Shown: piece after piece, positions 50,086 to 57,874 of the stretch
How the letters are laid out: each line of letters opens with the position of its first letter
Position numbering within the stretch: the stretch's first letter is position 1
Assembly (NCBI RefSeq): GCF_042688385.1
Contig: NZ_JBHUPY010000001.1
Location: 372,001 to 436,000 of the forward strand
Direction of reading: 5' to 3'
Origin: Herpetosiphon sp042688385
GTDB lineage: Bacteria; Chloroflexota; Chloroflexia; Chloroflexales; Herpetosiphonaceae
Length of the DNA: 64,000 nt
Made by a program: the position numbers and the translations under genes
The notes under the pieces: generated by a model
What the model was told of the DNA's origin: nothing
What the model saw: only the letters and a program-made list of their open reading frames with translations
Databases searched by the model: none

Positions 50086-51722
50086 AGGCGCGTTAACCGT
50101 CCCTCGTGTAAGTGCCAAATCTCGCCAGCAAATTGCTGGATAAAGCGCCGATCATGCGAAACGGCAATGATCGGCCCAGCAAATTGGTTGATCGCCGCCT
50201 CGAATTGCTCTAAAACATCAAAACTGAGGTGGTTGGTCGGTTCGTCGAGCAAGAGCACATTGGCGCGCAAGGCAATCAAGCGGGCTAATTGTAACTTATG
50301 CAACTGGCCTGTGCTAATGCCACCAACCGGACGGTTAACCTCGGCGTAGCGAAACAGGCCCGACCACACTAGTTCGTTGATCAAGTCTTTGTTGAAGCCA
50401 ATTAAGCCCTCGCGATAGGCTTCAAACAGGGTTTGCTCAGGCTTGGGGCGCTGATATTCTTGGCGTAAATAGCCAATTTGCACATTTGGGCCAGAGCGAA
50501 TTTGACCACTACTGGGTTGCAAATCGCCTGCGATCAGATCGAGCAATGTGGTTTTGCCGCTGCCATTGGCTCCAGTAATCAGAATCCGTTGGCGGGGCCG
50601 TAATTCCAAATCGATCTGCTCAAGGATGGTTTGCTGCTCACGTTGATAGCGTAGGCCTTCGATTGAGAGCAGTTGTTGGCTGCCATCGGAGCTTGGGTTA
50701 AACGTTGGATTGATTGTGAGTGGTTTGGGTGGCTCGGCAATTGGATCAGCCAAAATTCGCTCAAGCGCTTGCTGGGCTGAACGCACATTGCGCGAAATCG
50801 CCGTTGCCACATTTTCGCCCTTGGCATGGTAAATAAAGCCATCGTTATCGCGTGGCGCTCGATTATGCGCAACTTGTTGATTTTGGGCTTTGGCGCGCTG
50901 TTGCAATTGGCGAATTTCGGCCTGCTGACGCTCATAATCAGCTTCCCAACGCTCGCGTTCTGCTTGTTTGGCGGCAAAATAAGCGCTGTAATTGCCAGGA
51001 TACGTTTTGAGTTGATGGGTATGTTCGTCAAGCTCAAGAATGGTCGTCGCCACTTGATCGAGAAAGGCTCGATCGTGCGAAACCACCAAAATTGCGCCAG
51101 TATGCGCTTGGAGCCAGGTTTCCAGCCATGCACTGGCCTGATGATCAAGGTGATTGGTTGGTTCATCGAGCAACAACAAATCGGGGTTGCTAATCAGCAG
51201 TGCAGCTAAACCAAGCCGCGTTTTCTCGCCGCCAGATAGCTCTTGCACCGAGCGTTCACGTGGAATATGGCTCAATCCAAGGCCTTGCAGCACTTGATCG
51301 ATGCGATGATCAAGCTCGTAGCCGCCACGCAGTTCAAAGCGTTGGGCCACATCACCATAGTGTTCTAAAATCGCTGAAAGTTGATCGGGGTCGGCGCTTG
51401 CCATTTGGGCACTTAATTGCTCAAGCTCTTGGCTTAGCGCGCTCAGCTGTTGTTGGCTGGCTGCCAGTAATTGCTCAACATTGACATCAGCGGGCGTGGT
51501 TAATTGCTGGGTTAAATAGCCATATTCGCAGCCTTCGCCCCAGCGAATGGAGCCAGTATCTGCTTGCTCTTGGCCAATAATTAAGCGCAGTAAGGTCGAT
51601 TTGCCAACGCCATTGGCTCCAACTAAGCCAATTCGTTCGCCGCGATTGATGATTAGCGCAATGTCGCTGAGGATTTGATGTGGGCCATAGGCTTTGTTGA
51701 GGTTGTTGATCTGCAATAACAT
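50079..51722 (-). CDS. ABC-F family ATPase (ribosome-associated, Uup/YdiF-like)
   Basis: A 547-residue soluble protein with two ABC domains and no membrane part. Domain 1: GLVGANGVGKSTLL, LSGGEKTRLGLAALL, LLLLDEPTNHLD. A charged linker of about 80 residues with E/R/Q-rich coiled helix (AERERWEADYERQQAEIRQLQQRAKAQNQQ) is the P-site tRNA interaction motif of ABC-F proteins. Domain 2: ITGANGSGKTTLL, a degenerate signature GISTGQLHKLQLARL and LLLLDEPTNHLS. ABC-F proteins act on the ribosomal E site in translation regulation or antibiotic protection; which applies here cannot be told. It is coupled to birA by overlap. Confidence 0.92.
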   Translation of the reverse strand: MLLQINNLNKAYGPHQILSDIALIINRGERIGLVGANGVGKSTLLRLIIGQEQADTGSIRWGEGCEYGYLTQQLTTPADVNVEQLLAASQQQLSALSQELEQLSAQMASADPDQLSAILEHYGDVAQRFELRGGYELDHRIDQVLQGLGLSHIPRERSVQELSGGEKTRLGLAALLISNPDLLLLDEPTNHLDHQASAWLETWLQAHTGAILVVSHDRAFLDQVATTILELDEHTHQLKTYPGNYSAYFAAKQAERERWEADYERQQAEIRQLQQRAKAQNQQVAHNRAPRDNDGFIYHAKGENVATAISRNVRSAQQALERILADPIAEPPKPLTINPTFNPSSDGSQQLLSIEGLRYQREQQTILEQIDLELRPRQRILITGANGSGKTTLLDLIAGDLQPSSGQIRSGPNVQIGYLRQEYQRPKPEQTLFEAYREGLIGFNKDLINELVWSGLFRYAEVNRPVGGISTGQLHKLQLARLIALRANVLLLDEPTNHLSFDVLEQFEAAINQFAGPIIAVSHDRRFIQQFAGEIWHLHEGRLTRLC

Positions 51723-51882
51723 ATGTTCGATGATCTCCCGGGTAGTCTATTTTGGGCCGAATTGCGATTCAGGATCATCAAACTGGTGATTTTCATTGGT
51801 GTAACTCCATAAAAGAATCAATAAGTTCAGTGTAGCACAGCTTCAACCACCCCAAGATCGGGCTTGCGAAGGATGCAGGCCA

Positions 51883-52078
51883 AGTCAAAAGTCAAAAATC
51901 AAAAGGCAGAAAAGAACAGAGATCATAGAACATAGGGAAAAGTATGAAGTATGAAGGATAAGGGATGAATTATTGATCCACGAAGGACACGAAGAGCACG
52001 AAAGCAGCTAATGCTTCGTGTTTCTTCGTGTCCTTCGCGGTTAAAACTAGCCCCTAATCCCTGACCCCTGACCCCTAC
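51883..52078. repeat. word block 8
   Basis: Plus order: AAAAGTC/AAAAATC/AAAAGGC heptads (51886-51912), ATCATAGAACATAGGG (51923-51938), AAGTATGAAGTATGAAGGAT (51943-51965), CACGAAGGACACGAAGAG nonads (51977-52003), an inverted partner TTCGTGTTTCTTCGTGTCC (52017-52035), and CCCTAATCCCTGACCCCTGA units (52051-52082). The adjoining inverted nonads form a roughly 25-bp imperfect hairpin around AGCAGCTAATG. Confidence 0.8.
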
Positions 52079-52101
52079 TCCCTATTACAATTTTCGCATA
52101 C

Positions 52102-52130
52102 TTGCATAGCGCAGCACATCGCAGTAGAAT
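52102..52130 (+). promoter_or_regulatory. promoter of the MFS gene
   Basis: TTGCAT (52102-52107), 17-base spacer, TAGAAT (52125-52130). Predicted leader of about 115 bases before ATG 52252. Confidence 0.55.
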
Positions 52131-52251
52131 GAGCGCTAATTGAATCTGGTACGGCAGCTCCGTACAGCAGCAAATGTTCGGGAACAATAGGGTTCTTGGG
52201 CGTTTTTTTGTAAGTAGCGGGAAACGGCCCGTTGCGAAGGACAAACGTGCT

Positions 52252-53559
52252 ATGCAATGGAAATTAGCACTTCATCGGCCAATTGCTCCCCGAGCGAGCA
52301 ATGAAGAAACTTTGCGCCGCAACATGCGCTTAGGAGTGGCCAATGGAGTTTTATTTATTTTAGCCGACGCATTTAGCGATGCGAATTTGGTTTTGACCGT
52401 GTTTGTGCGGGAATTGGGTGCTGCGCCGTGGGTTGTTGGCCTATTGCCATCGCTCAAATCTGGCGGTTGGTTATTGCCCCAATTGTTAAGCGCTGGGCGT
52501 TTGCAAGGCATGACCTACAAATTGCCAGTGTATCGCCAAGTTGGCATTGTGCGCTTCTTTATTTGGTTGGCAATGGTGCTCGTGGTGTGGAATGCCACCA
52601 GTCTGCCGGTTTTGGTGCTGTTGCCGTTGTTTTTGCTGGGCTACGCCATGTACAACTTTACTGGCGGTTCTGGCTCGGTGGCGTTTCAAGAAGTGGTGGC
52701 CAAAACGATTCCAGCCCGGCAGCGTGGCAAATTTTTTGGCGCGCGCAATTTGATTGGCGGTTTGCTTTCGTTTGCCTTGGTTAGCCCCTTGGTTGGTTGG
52801 CTGCTGAGCCGCACTAGCCCGTTGGTTTTTCCGCACAACTACGGCATTTTGCTGTTTATTTCGTTTGTGCTAATTGGCTTTGGCATTATTTCGTTTAGCT
52901 TATTTGCCGAGCCGCCAACGACCAACCCGCCTGCGGCAATCTCGGCTAGACAGATGTTTGCCAAAATTCCGGTGCTACTCAAGCACGACCGCAATTTTCG
53001 CCAATATGTGCTTTCGCGCATGGTCACGCGCTTGGGTGGCTTGGCCGACCCATTTTATATTTTGTATGCTCGCGAAGTGCTGCACGTCTCGCCGCGCATG
53101 ATTGGGGTTTATTTGGCGGTGCGGGTATTCGCCGCAGCCTTATCCAACCTGTTTTGGTCACGGATTGGCGATCAGCGTGGCAATCGCTTGTTGATTGTAT
53201 TAACTGGCGCGTTGATTATTACTGTGCCAACGTGGGCGTTGCTGATTATGCCATTTGCCAGCGTTTTAGGCCCAGAAGCCTTGGGCTGGCTGTTTGGCGT
53301 AATCTTTTTGCTGATTGGCTTGAGCGTCGATGGCTCGAATACCGCCAGTTTGACCTATGTGATGGAGCTGGCTCCAGCCGAGCAACGGCCTGTTTATGTT
53401 GGCGTTTGCAATACGCTGATGGGCGTGGCAACCTTCTTTCCAGTTTTGGGTGGCTTACTACTGGCCCAATTCGGCTATTTGCCATTGTTTTGGATTAGCG
53501 CCGCCAGTGCTTTTGGGGGCTGGGTGCTCTCGCGCCGTCTGCCTGAGCCACGAACATAG
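52252..53559 (+). CDS. MFS transporter
   Basis: 435 residues from ATG 52252 (GAAGGA about 11 bases upstream; the longer frame from 52174 lacks a binding site). Twelve helices. The loop between helices 2 and 3 (GGWLLPQLLSAGRLQG) and IPARQRGKFFGARNLIGG near 150 correspond to the family's cytosolic loop regions. VTRLGGLADPFYILYAREVLHVSP opens the second half. Substrate unknown; no regulator adjacent. The stop codon TAG belongs to the first AGAACAT heptad of the following repeat block, as at the glpB end. Confidence 0.88.
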   Translation: MQWKLALHRPIAPRASNEETLRRNMRLGVANGVLFILADAFSDANLVLTVFVRELGAAPWVVGLLPSLKSGGWLLPQLLSAGRLQGMTYKLPVYRQVGIVRFFIWLAMVLVVWNATSLPVLVLLPLFLLGYAMYNFTGGSGSVAFQEVVAKTIPARQRGKFFGARNLIGGLLSFALVSPLVGWLLSRTSPLVFPHNYGILLFISFVLIGFGIISFSLFAEPPTTNPPAAISARQMFAKIPVLLKHDRNFRQYVLSRMVTRLGGLADPFYILYAREVLHVSPRMIGVYLAVRVFAAALSNLFWSRIGDQRGNRLLIVLTGALIITVPTWALLIMPFASVLGPEALGWLFGVIFLLIGLSVDGSNTASLTYVMELAPAEQRPVYVGVCNTLMGVATFFPVLGGLLLAQFGYLPLFWISAASAFGGWVLSRRLPEPRT

Positions 53560-53870
53560 AACATAGAACATAGAGCATAGAACATAGAACATAGAACATA
53601 GAACATAGAACATAGAGTATAGGAACACGATTTAACGCAGAGGCGCAGAGGATTAAGCTGTAACTGATCATCAGTCGTAGTTTGGTTGCTCTGTGTCTCT
53701 GCGTTAAAGCAAGATTACGAAGGATCGTAACCGCGAAGAGCACGAAGGACACGAAGGATTATTTTCGCCACAGATTCCACAGATTTTTAGGATTGGGCTT
53801 TTGACTTCATCCTTCATCCCTCATCCTTCATACTTTCCCCCTATGTTCTATGCTCTTTGTTCTATGTTCT
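53551..53870. repeat. word block 9, the longest heptad run
   Basis: About nine AGAACAT/AGAGCAT heptads (53551-53620), then AACGCAGAGGCGCAGAGG (53634-53652), an inverted CTCTGTGTCTCTGCG (53690-53704), CGCGAAGAGCACGAAGG nonads (53732-53757), CCACAGATTCCACAGATT (53768-53785), CTTCATC/CTCATC heptads (53803-53830) and TTCTATG/CTCTTTG heptads (53843-53870). The block opens with AGAACAT and closes with its complement, giving a large imperfect inverted repeat between two plus-strand genes. Confidence 0.88.
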
Positions 53871-53877
53871 ACCAATA

Positions 53878-53886
53878 TGGTATGAT
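53878..53886 (+). promoter_or_regulatory. extended -10 promoter of the acyl-CoA ligase gene
   Basis: TGGTATGAT directly follows the TTCTATG heptads, so the -35 region is repeat DNA. Leader of about 50 bases. Confidence 0.45.
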
Positions 53887-53942
53887 GGCGCAAATCTATA
53901 GCTGAGAGCCAGACCCGTTTCGGAGTGCAAGGAGGCATTTGC

Positions 53943-55571
53943 ATGCTACGTGGCCTGATGATGGACTATCCGCTGACCGTTGATCGGTTGCTCGACCACG
54001 CTTATAAGCTCTACCCCCACAAACGTGTGACAACCAAGCAACCAGATGGTTCACTCCACCGCTATTCGTTCGCCGATTTATACCACCGCGTCAAACGCTT
54101 AGGGAATGTGCTCCACAAACTTGGCATCAACCAAGGTGATCGGGTCGGTACGTTTGCATGGAACAACTACCAACATCTTGAACTCTACTATGCAATTCCT
54201 TGTGCTGGCGCTGTCTGCCATACGCTCAACATTCGGCTTTCGGCTGAGCAATTGGCCTATATCATCAATCATGCCGAAGATAAGGTAATTTTTGTTGATG
54301 CCACCTTGCTGCCGTTGTTCTCCAAGCTGGCCGATAACATTCCTGCAGTCGAAACCATTGTCTTGATCAATGGCCAACCTGGCATCGAACTCCCCTTCCC
54401 CAATGTTGTGCACTATGAAGATTTGATGGCCGCCGCTGAGGCAGAATTCGCTTGGCCCGTGACTGACGAACGCCAAGCAATGGGCTTGTGCTACACTAGC
54501 GGCACGACTGGCAATCCTAAAGGCGTGTTATATAGCCATCGCTCGCTCTATTTGCATACGATGGGCGAAAATCAGGCCACCGCTTTGGCGTTTACCCCCG
54601 ATGATATTGTGATGCCGGTTGTACCCCAGTTTCATGCCATGGCATGGGGCTTGCCGTATTCAGCCATGTTTGCAGGCGCAGATTTGGTGATGCCTGGCTT
54701 GCACTTAAATCCGGTAGCCTTGGCCGATTTGATTGCTGACGAAAAAATTACCTTTCCTGCTGGCGTGCCCACGATTTGGACGGCGATGTACCAAGAAATG
54801 CGCGCGCGACCACGCGATTTTTCGCATGTGCGCTGTTTGGCTGTGGGCGGCGCGGCCATGCCACGCGGCTTGATCGAAGCCTACGAACGCGATTTTGGCG
54901 TGCCAGTGCTGCATGCGTGGGGCATGACCGAGCTTTCGCCGCTAGGCACAATTTCTAGTTTGCAACCGCAACATCGCAATTTGAGCAACCAAGAGCGCTG
55001 GGATTTACGCGCCAAACAAGGCTATCCAATTGGTGGAGTCGAGCTGCGCATCGTCAACGATGCAGGCGAGGAATTGCCGTGGGATGGCACAACAGTGGGT
55101 GAGTTACAAGCGCGTGGCCCGTGGGTTACTGCTGGCTATTACAAAGTTGAACCAACTGCCGAGCATTTTACCGCCGATGGCTGGTTTCGCACTGGCGACG
55201 TGGCGACAATCAACCACGAAGGCTATTTGGGCATTACCGACCGCACCAAAGATTTGGTTAAGAGCGGCGGCGAATGGATCTCGTCGGTCGAGCTGGAAAA
55301 TGCCTTGATGGGCCATGCCAAAGTGACCGAAGCGGCAGTGATTGCAATTCCTGATGAGCGTTGGAGCGAGCGCCCGCTGGCCTGTGTGGTCTTAACCAAC
55401 GACGCTGGCGAGGTTGCGCCAGATGAATTATTAGCTTATTTGGAGCCGTTGGTGGCTAAATTCTGGCTACCTGAGCGAGTTGTTTTTCTGAGCGAAATTC
55501 CTAAAACCAGCGTTGGCAAGTTTGATAAAAAAGTTTTGCGTGCCCGCTATGCCAACGGTGAACTAGGCTAA
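53943..55571 (+). CDS. acyl-CoA synthetase (AMP-forming fatty-acid-CoA ligase)
   Basis: 542 residues from ATG 53943 (AAGGAGG 7 bases upstream). Motif A8-type P-loop YTSGTTGNPKGVLYSHRS near 180, HAWGMTELSPLGT (substrate and ATP site), GWFRTGDVATINHEGYLGITDRTKDLVKSGGEWISSVELEN (hinge), and the catalytic lysine in PKTSVGKFDKK. It activates medium- or long-chain fatty acids to acyl-CoA through an acyl-AMP. The closest architecture is the FadD13/DMSP-associated ligase group. No signal or membrane helix. A terminator shared with the convergent small gene follows. Confidence 0.92.
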   Translation: MLRGLMMDYPLTVDRLLDHAYKLYPHKRVTTKQPDGSLHRYSFADLYHRVKRLGNVLHKLGINQGDRVGTFAWNNYQHLELYYAIPCAGAVCHTLNIRLSAEQLAYIINHAEDKVIFVDATLLPLFSKLADNIPAVETIVLINGQPGIELPFPNVVHYEDLMAAAEAEFAWPVTDERQAMGLCYTSGTTGNPKGVLYSHRSLYLHTMGENQATALAFTPDDIVMPVVPQFHAMAWGLPYSAMFAGADLVMPGLHLNPVALADLIADEKITFPAGVPTIWTAMYQEMRARPRDFSHVRCLAVGGAAMPRGLIEAYERDFGVPVLHAWGMTELSPLGTISSLQPQHRNLSNQERWDLRAKQGYPIGGVELRIVNDAGEELPWDGTTVGELQARGPWVTAGYYKVEPTAEHFTADGWFRTGDVATINHEGYLGITDRTKDLVKSGGEWISSVELENALMGHAKVTEAAVIAIPDERWSERPLACVVLTNDAGEVAPDELLAYLEPLVAKFWLPERVVFLSEIPKTSVGKFDKKVLRARYANGELG

Positions 55572-55580
55572 TTAAATAAA

Positions 55581-55612
55581 AACAGGGCGGATGTTGCATC
55601 CGCCCTGTTTGA
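55581..55612. terminator. bidirectional terminator after the acyl-CoA ligase gene
   Basis: AACAGGGCGGATG (55581-55593) and CATCCGCCCTGTT (55597-55609) are perfect 13-bp arms with a 3-base loop, flanked by A-rich sequence before and TTTGATC after. It serves both convergent genes. Confidence 0.92.
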
Positions 55613-55627
55613 TCTATAGCTTGGAGT

Positions 55628-55852
55628 TTAACAGACTGTTTCCCCAAAGCAGGCTTCGAGCAGGTTGCGAATTTGGATTTGGTGTTGTTGCCACCAGCCG
55701 CGCCCGCCGAGCACTTCGACAACGGTTATGACTTCGTTAAGTTGGTAACATGTAGCCTCGATGCCATCAGAGCGCACGATTGAAATGCTTTGCTCATCTG
55801 CATTAGGCGAAATTTTGATTGTATATGTTTGGGTTTCAATCACCATGCTCAT
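55628..55852 (-). CDS. small protein of unknown function
   Basis: A 74-residue frame. MSMVIETQTYTIKISPNADEQSISIVRSDGIEATCYQLNEVITVV looks like a beta-rich fold, and the tail GWWQQHQIQIRNLLEACFGETVC is helical, with cysteines at 35, 68 and 74. Its position after a shared bidirectional terminator supports it. The binding site is weak (AAAGGG 13 bases before the first ATG). No family recognised. Confidence 0.5.
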   Translation of the reverse strand: MSMVIETQTYTIKISPNADEQSISIVRSDGIEATCYQLNEVITVVEVLGGRGWWQQHQIQIRNLLEACFGETVC

Positions 55853-56469
55853 TTGTGTGCTACTACCCTTTCGTTTCTACTATGCACCAATAGCCTCGCC
55901 TGATGGTTGGAAACGTTTTCTCCAGCAAGCGAACTATGGTTTCAGCCTACAATTTCAAGTTAACCAACTAATTTACCCAATTTGCTTTCGATGTAAGTAG
56001 AACGTTTGAAAACGCCGAACGTTCCTAGAAAAATTCCTTTTGGCTACCCTTTAACATTGCGCTAACAGTAGTTACTCGTTGGGCTAGGCTTAACGTTGAC
56101 GCTTACCAGGATAAATCTCTTCCGCAGTTTTCCCACAATCGTGGGGCGCATCGACCACAGCCTCGCAGCGCGAACGTGCTTAGGCCATTGCTGGCAAAGG
56201 TGAGAGAATTTGAGCCTGCTTTGCCAACATACTGGAACGATTTGCCCCAAGCATAATGGTTATGTCGCCTGCGAACACTATCATCTAGGTTGGATTGGCC
56301 AGCAATTTAGGTTTAAATGCTGAGTGTTTTGGTCAATTGGGCCAGAATTTAGCCCAACAGTAAGCGCGATTAACCAAGCTGAGCTAGGTATTTGTCGGCA
56401 CTTCCTTGAGGGCTTCTGCTAAGCAAATATCGAGCCATGGCTATATATGTATAGTTGTAGGTTTAAGAA
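55853..56469. other. intergenic stretch without recognised genes
   Basis: About 620 bases with no frame that I can support on either strand, no clear hairpin and no repeat words. The texture is not repeat-like and could hold a decayed gene or an untranslated RNA; frames at 55761-56000 plus and 56062-56250 minus lack binding sites and domain-like sequence. Confidence 0.5.
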
Positions 56470-56610
56470 TGAAAGGCAGAGGTCAAAAGGCAAAAGGCAA
56501 AATAGAAGAATGAAAGGCAGAGGTCAAAAGGCAAAAGGCAAAATAGAAGGATGAGGAATGAAACGTAACAGCTTTAACTTAAGGCAGCGGCGCAGAGGGA
56601 TCATGGCTAT
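56470..56610. repeat. word block 10
   Basis: AAAGGCAGAGGTCAAAAGGC followed by AAAAGGC units occurs twice as a roughly 48-bp direct repeat (about 56470-56515 and 56516-56550). GGATGAGGAATGAA, AAGGCAGCGGCGCAGAGG (56581-56598) and GGCTATAGGCTATCGG (56604-56619) follow, and the block leads straight into a palindromic element. Confidence 0.8.
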
Positions 56611-56802
56611 AGGCTATCGGATTAGCAACCATGTTCCCTCACCCCCCAACCCCCTCGCCCACGAAAACGCGGGCGAGGGGGAGCCAATCGTTCTTGTCAT
56701 GATGGAGGTAAAACCACTATGGAAAAGCCCCTCTCCCGCCACGTGGGAGAGGGGTTGGGGTGAGGTGATCAGTGCGTGGTTAAACACAATGAACCAATAC
56801 AT
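56611..56802. repeat. two-hairpin palindromic element, copy 5
   Basis: The core runs from CCCTCACCCCCCAACCCCC to GGGGTTGGGGTGAGG. The right outer end AATGAACCAATACAT lies 10 bases from the stop of the deoxyhypusine-synthase-like gene. The left outer end is degenerate (ATTAGCAACCATG). Same orientation as copies 3 and 6. Confidence 0.82.
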
Positions 56803-56812
56803 CTATGCTCTG

Positions 56813-57790
56813 TTATTGCCCCAAAATTAAGGCAAACATCAACGGAGCCACGATTGAAGCATCCGATTCGACAATAAACTTCGGCGTGGTTGGCTCCAAC
56901 TTGCCCCAGGTAATTTTTTCGTTGGGCACAGCGCCTGAGTACGAGCCATAGCTGGTGGTCGAATCGCTGATTTGGCAGAAGTAGCCCCAGACTGGCACAT
57001 TGCCCATCTGCATGTCTTGGTGCAACATTGGCACAACACAAATTGGGAAGTCGCCAGCAATGCCACCGCCAATTTGATAGAAGCCAACTGAATGGGTTTT
57101 GCTGGTTTCGATATACCAGTCGGCCAAATAGGTCATGTATTCGATGCCCGTGCGCACGGTGTGCACATTCTTGACTTCGCCTTGCATAACGTGGGCTGCA
57201 AACATATTCCCAGTTGTCGAATCTTCCCAGCCTGGCACGATGATTGGCAGGTTTTTCTCCATTGCGGCGTACATCCACGAATCTTTAATATCGATTTGGA
57301 AGAATTCTTCTAACACGCCTTTGCGCAAGATCCGATATAAAAACTCGTGGGGGAAATAGCGCTCGCCAGCGGCATCTGCTGCCGTCCATTCATCGACCAA
57401 GGCTCGTTCCAAGCGGCGCATGGCTTCTTCTTCTGGAATACAGGTGTCGGTGACGCGATTCATGTGGCGGGCCAAGAGTTCTGCTTCATCATCGGGCGTT
57501 AAATCGCGATAATGTGGGACACGCTCGTAGTAATCGTGGGCCACCAAGTTAAACAAATCTTCTTCGAGATTGGCTCCGGTACACGAAATAATCTGCACTT
57601 TATCTTGGCGAATCATTTCGGCCAACGAGAGGCCCAATTCGGCGGTGCTCATCGCGCCTGCAAGCGTAATCATCATTTTGCCATTGTTGGCAAGGTGCTG
57701 CACATAGGCATCGCTGGCATCGATTAAGGCTGCCGCATTGAAGTGGCGAAAGTTATGGCGCAAAAAATCGCTGATAGGAGTTGTGCTCAC
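56813..57790 (-). CDS. deoxyhypusine synthase family protein
   Basis: A 325-residue protein of the deoxyhypusine/homospermidine synthase fold. MITLAGAMSTAELGLSLAEMIRQDKVQIISCTGANLEEDLFNL carries the NAD-binding and substrate motifs. IVPGWEDSTTGNMFAA, GFYQIGGGIAGDFPICVVPML and, at the end, the active-site lysine K297 in ITWGKLEP are conserved. True deoxyhypusine synthase modifies eukaryotic/archaeal eIF5A; bacteria lack that substrate, so the bacterial homologs probably transfer an aminobutyl group to a polyamine or another acceptor. AAGAGGTAGCTTGTGAGC precedes the ATG. It shares no operon with recognisable polyamine genes here. Confidence 0.85.
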   Translation of the reverse strand: MSTTPISDFLRHNFRHFNAAALIDASDAYVQHLANNGKMMITLAGAMSTAELGLSLAEMIRQDKVQIISCTGANLEEDLFNLVAHDYYERVPHYRDLTPDDEAELLARHMNRVTDTCIPEEEAMRRLERALVDEWTAADAAGERYFPHEFLYRILRKGVLEEFFQIDIKDSWMYAAMEKNLPIIVPGWEDSTTGNMFAAHVMQGEVKNVHTVRTGIEYMTYLADWYIETSKTHSVGFYQIGGGIAGDFPICVVPMLHQDMQMGNVPVWGYFCQISDSTTSYGSYSGAVPNEKITWGKLEPTTPKFIVESDASIVAPLMFALILGQ

Positions 57791-57874
57791 AAGCTACCTC
57801 TTTATTGATAATGCAAAGATTAAGGCACTAGATTGCGCTAGCGCCGCCGTCTATTGTACCGCAGGCTGCCCCGA

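Noticed and set aside
53551..53625. Heptad array as a possible CRISPR
   Set aside because: Units are 7 bp with no unique spacers and no cas genes are nearby.
53495..53752. 85-codon frame antisense to the MFS gene end
   Set aside because: It mostly translates the AGAACAT array in reverse (YVLCSMFYVLCSM) and has no independent support.
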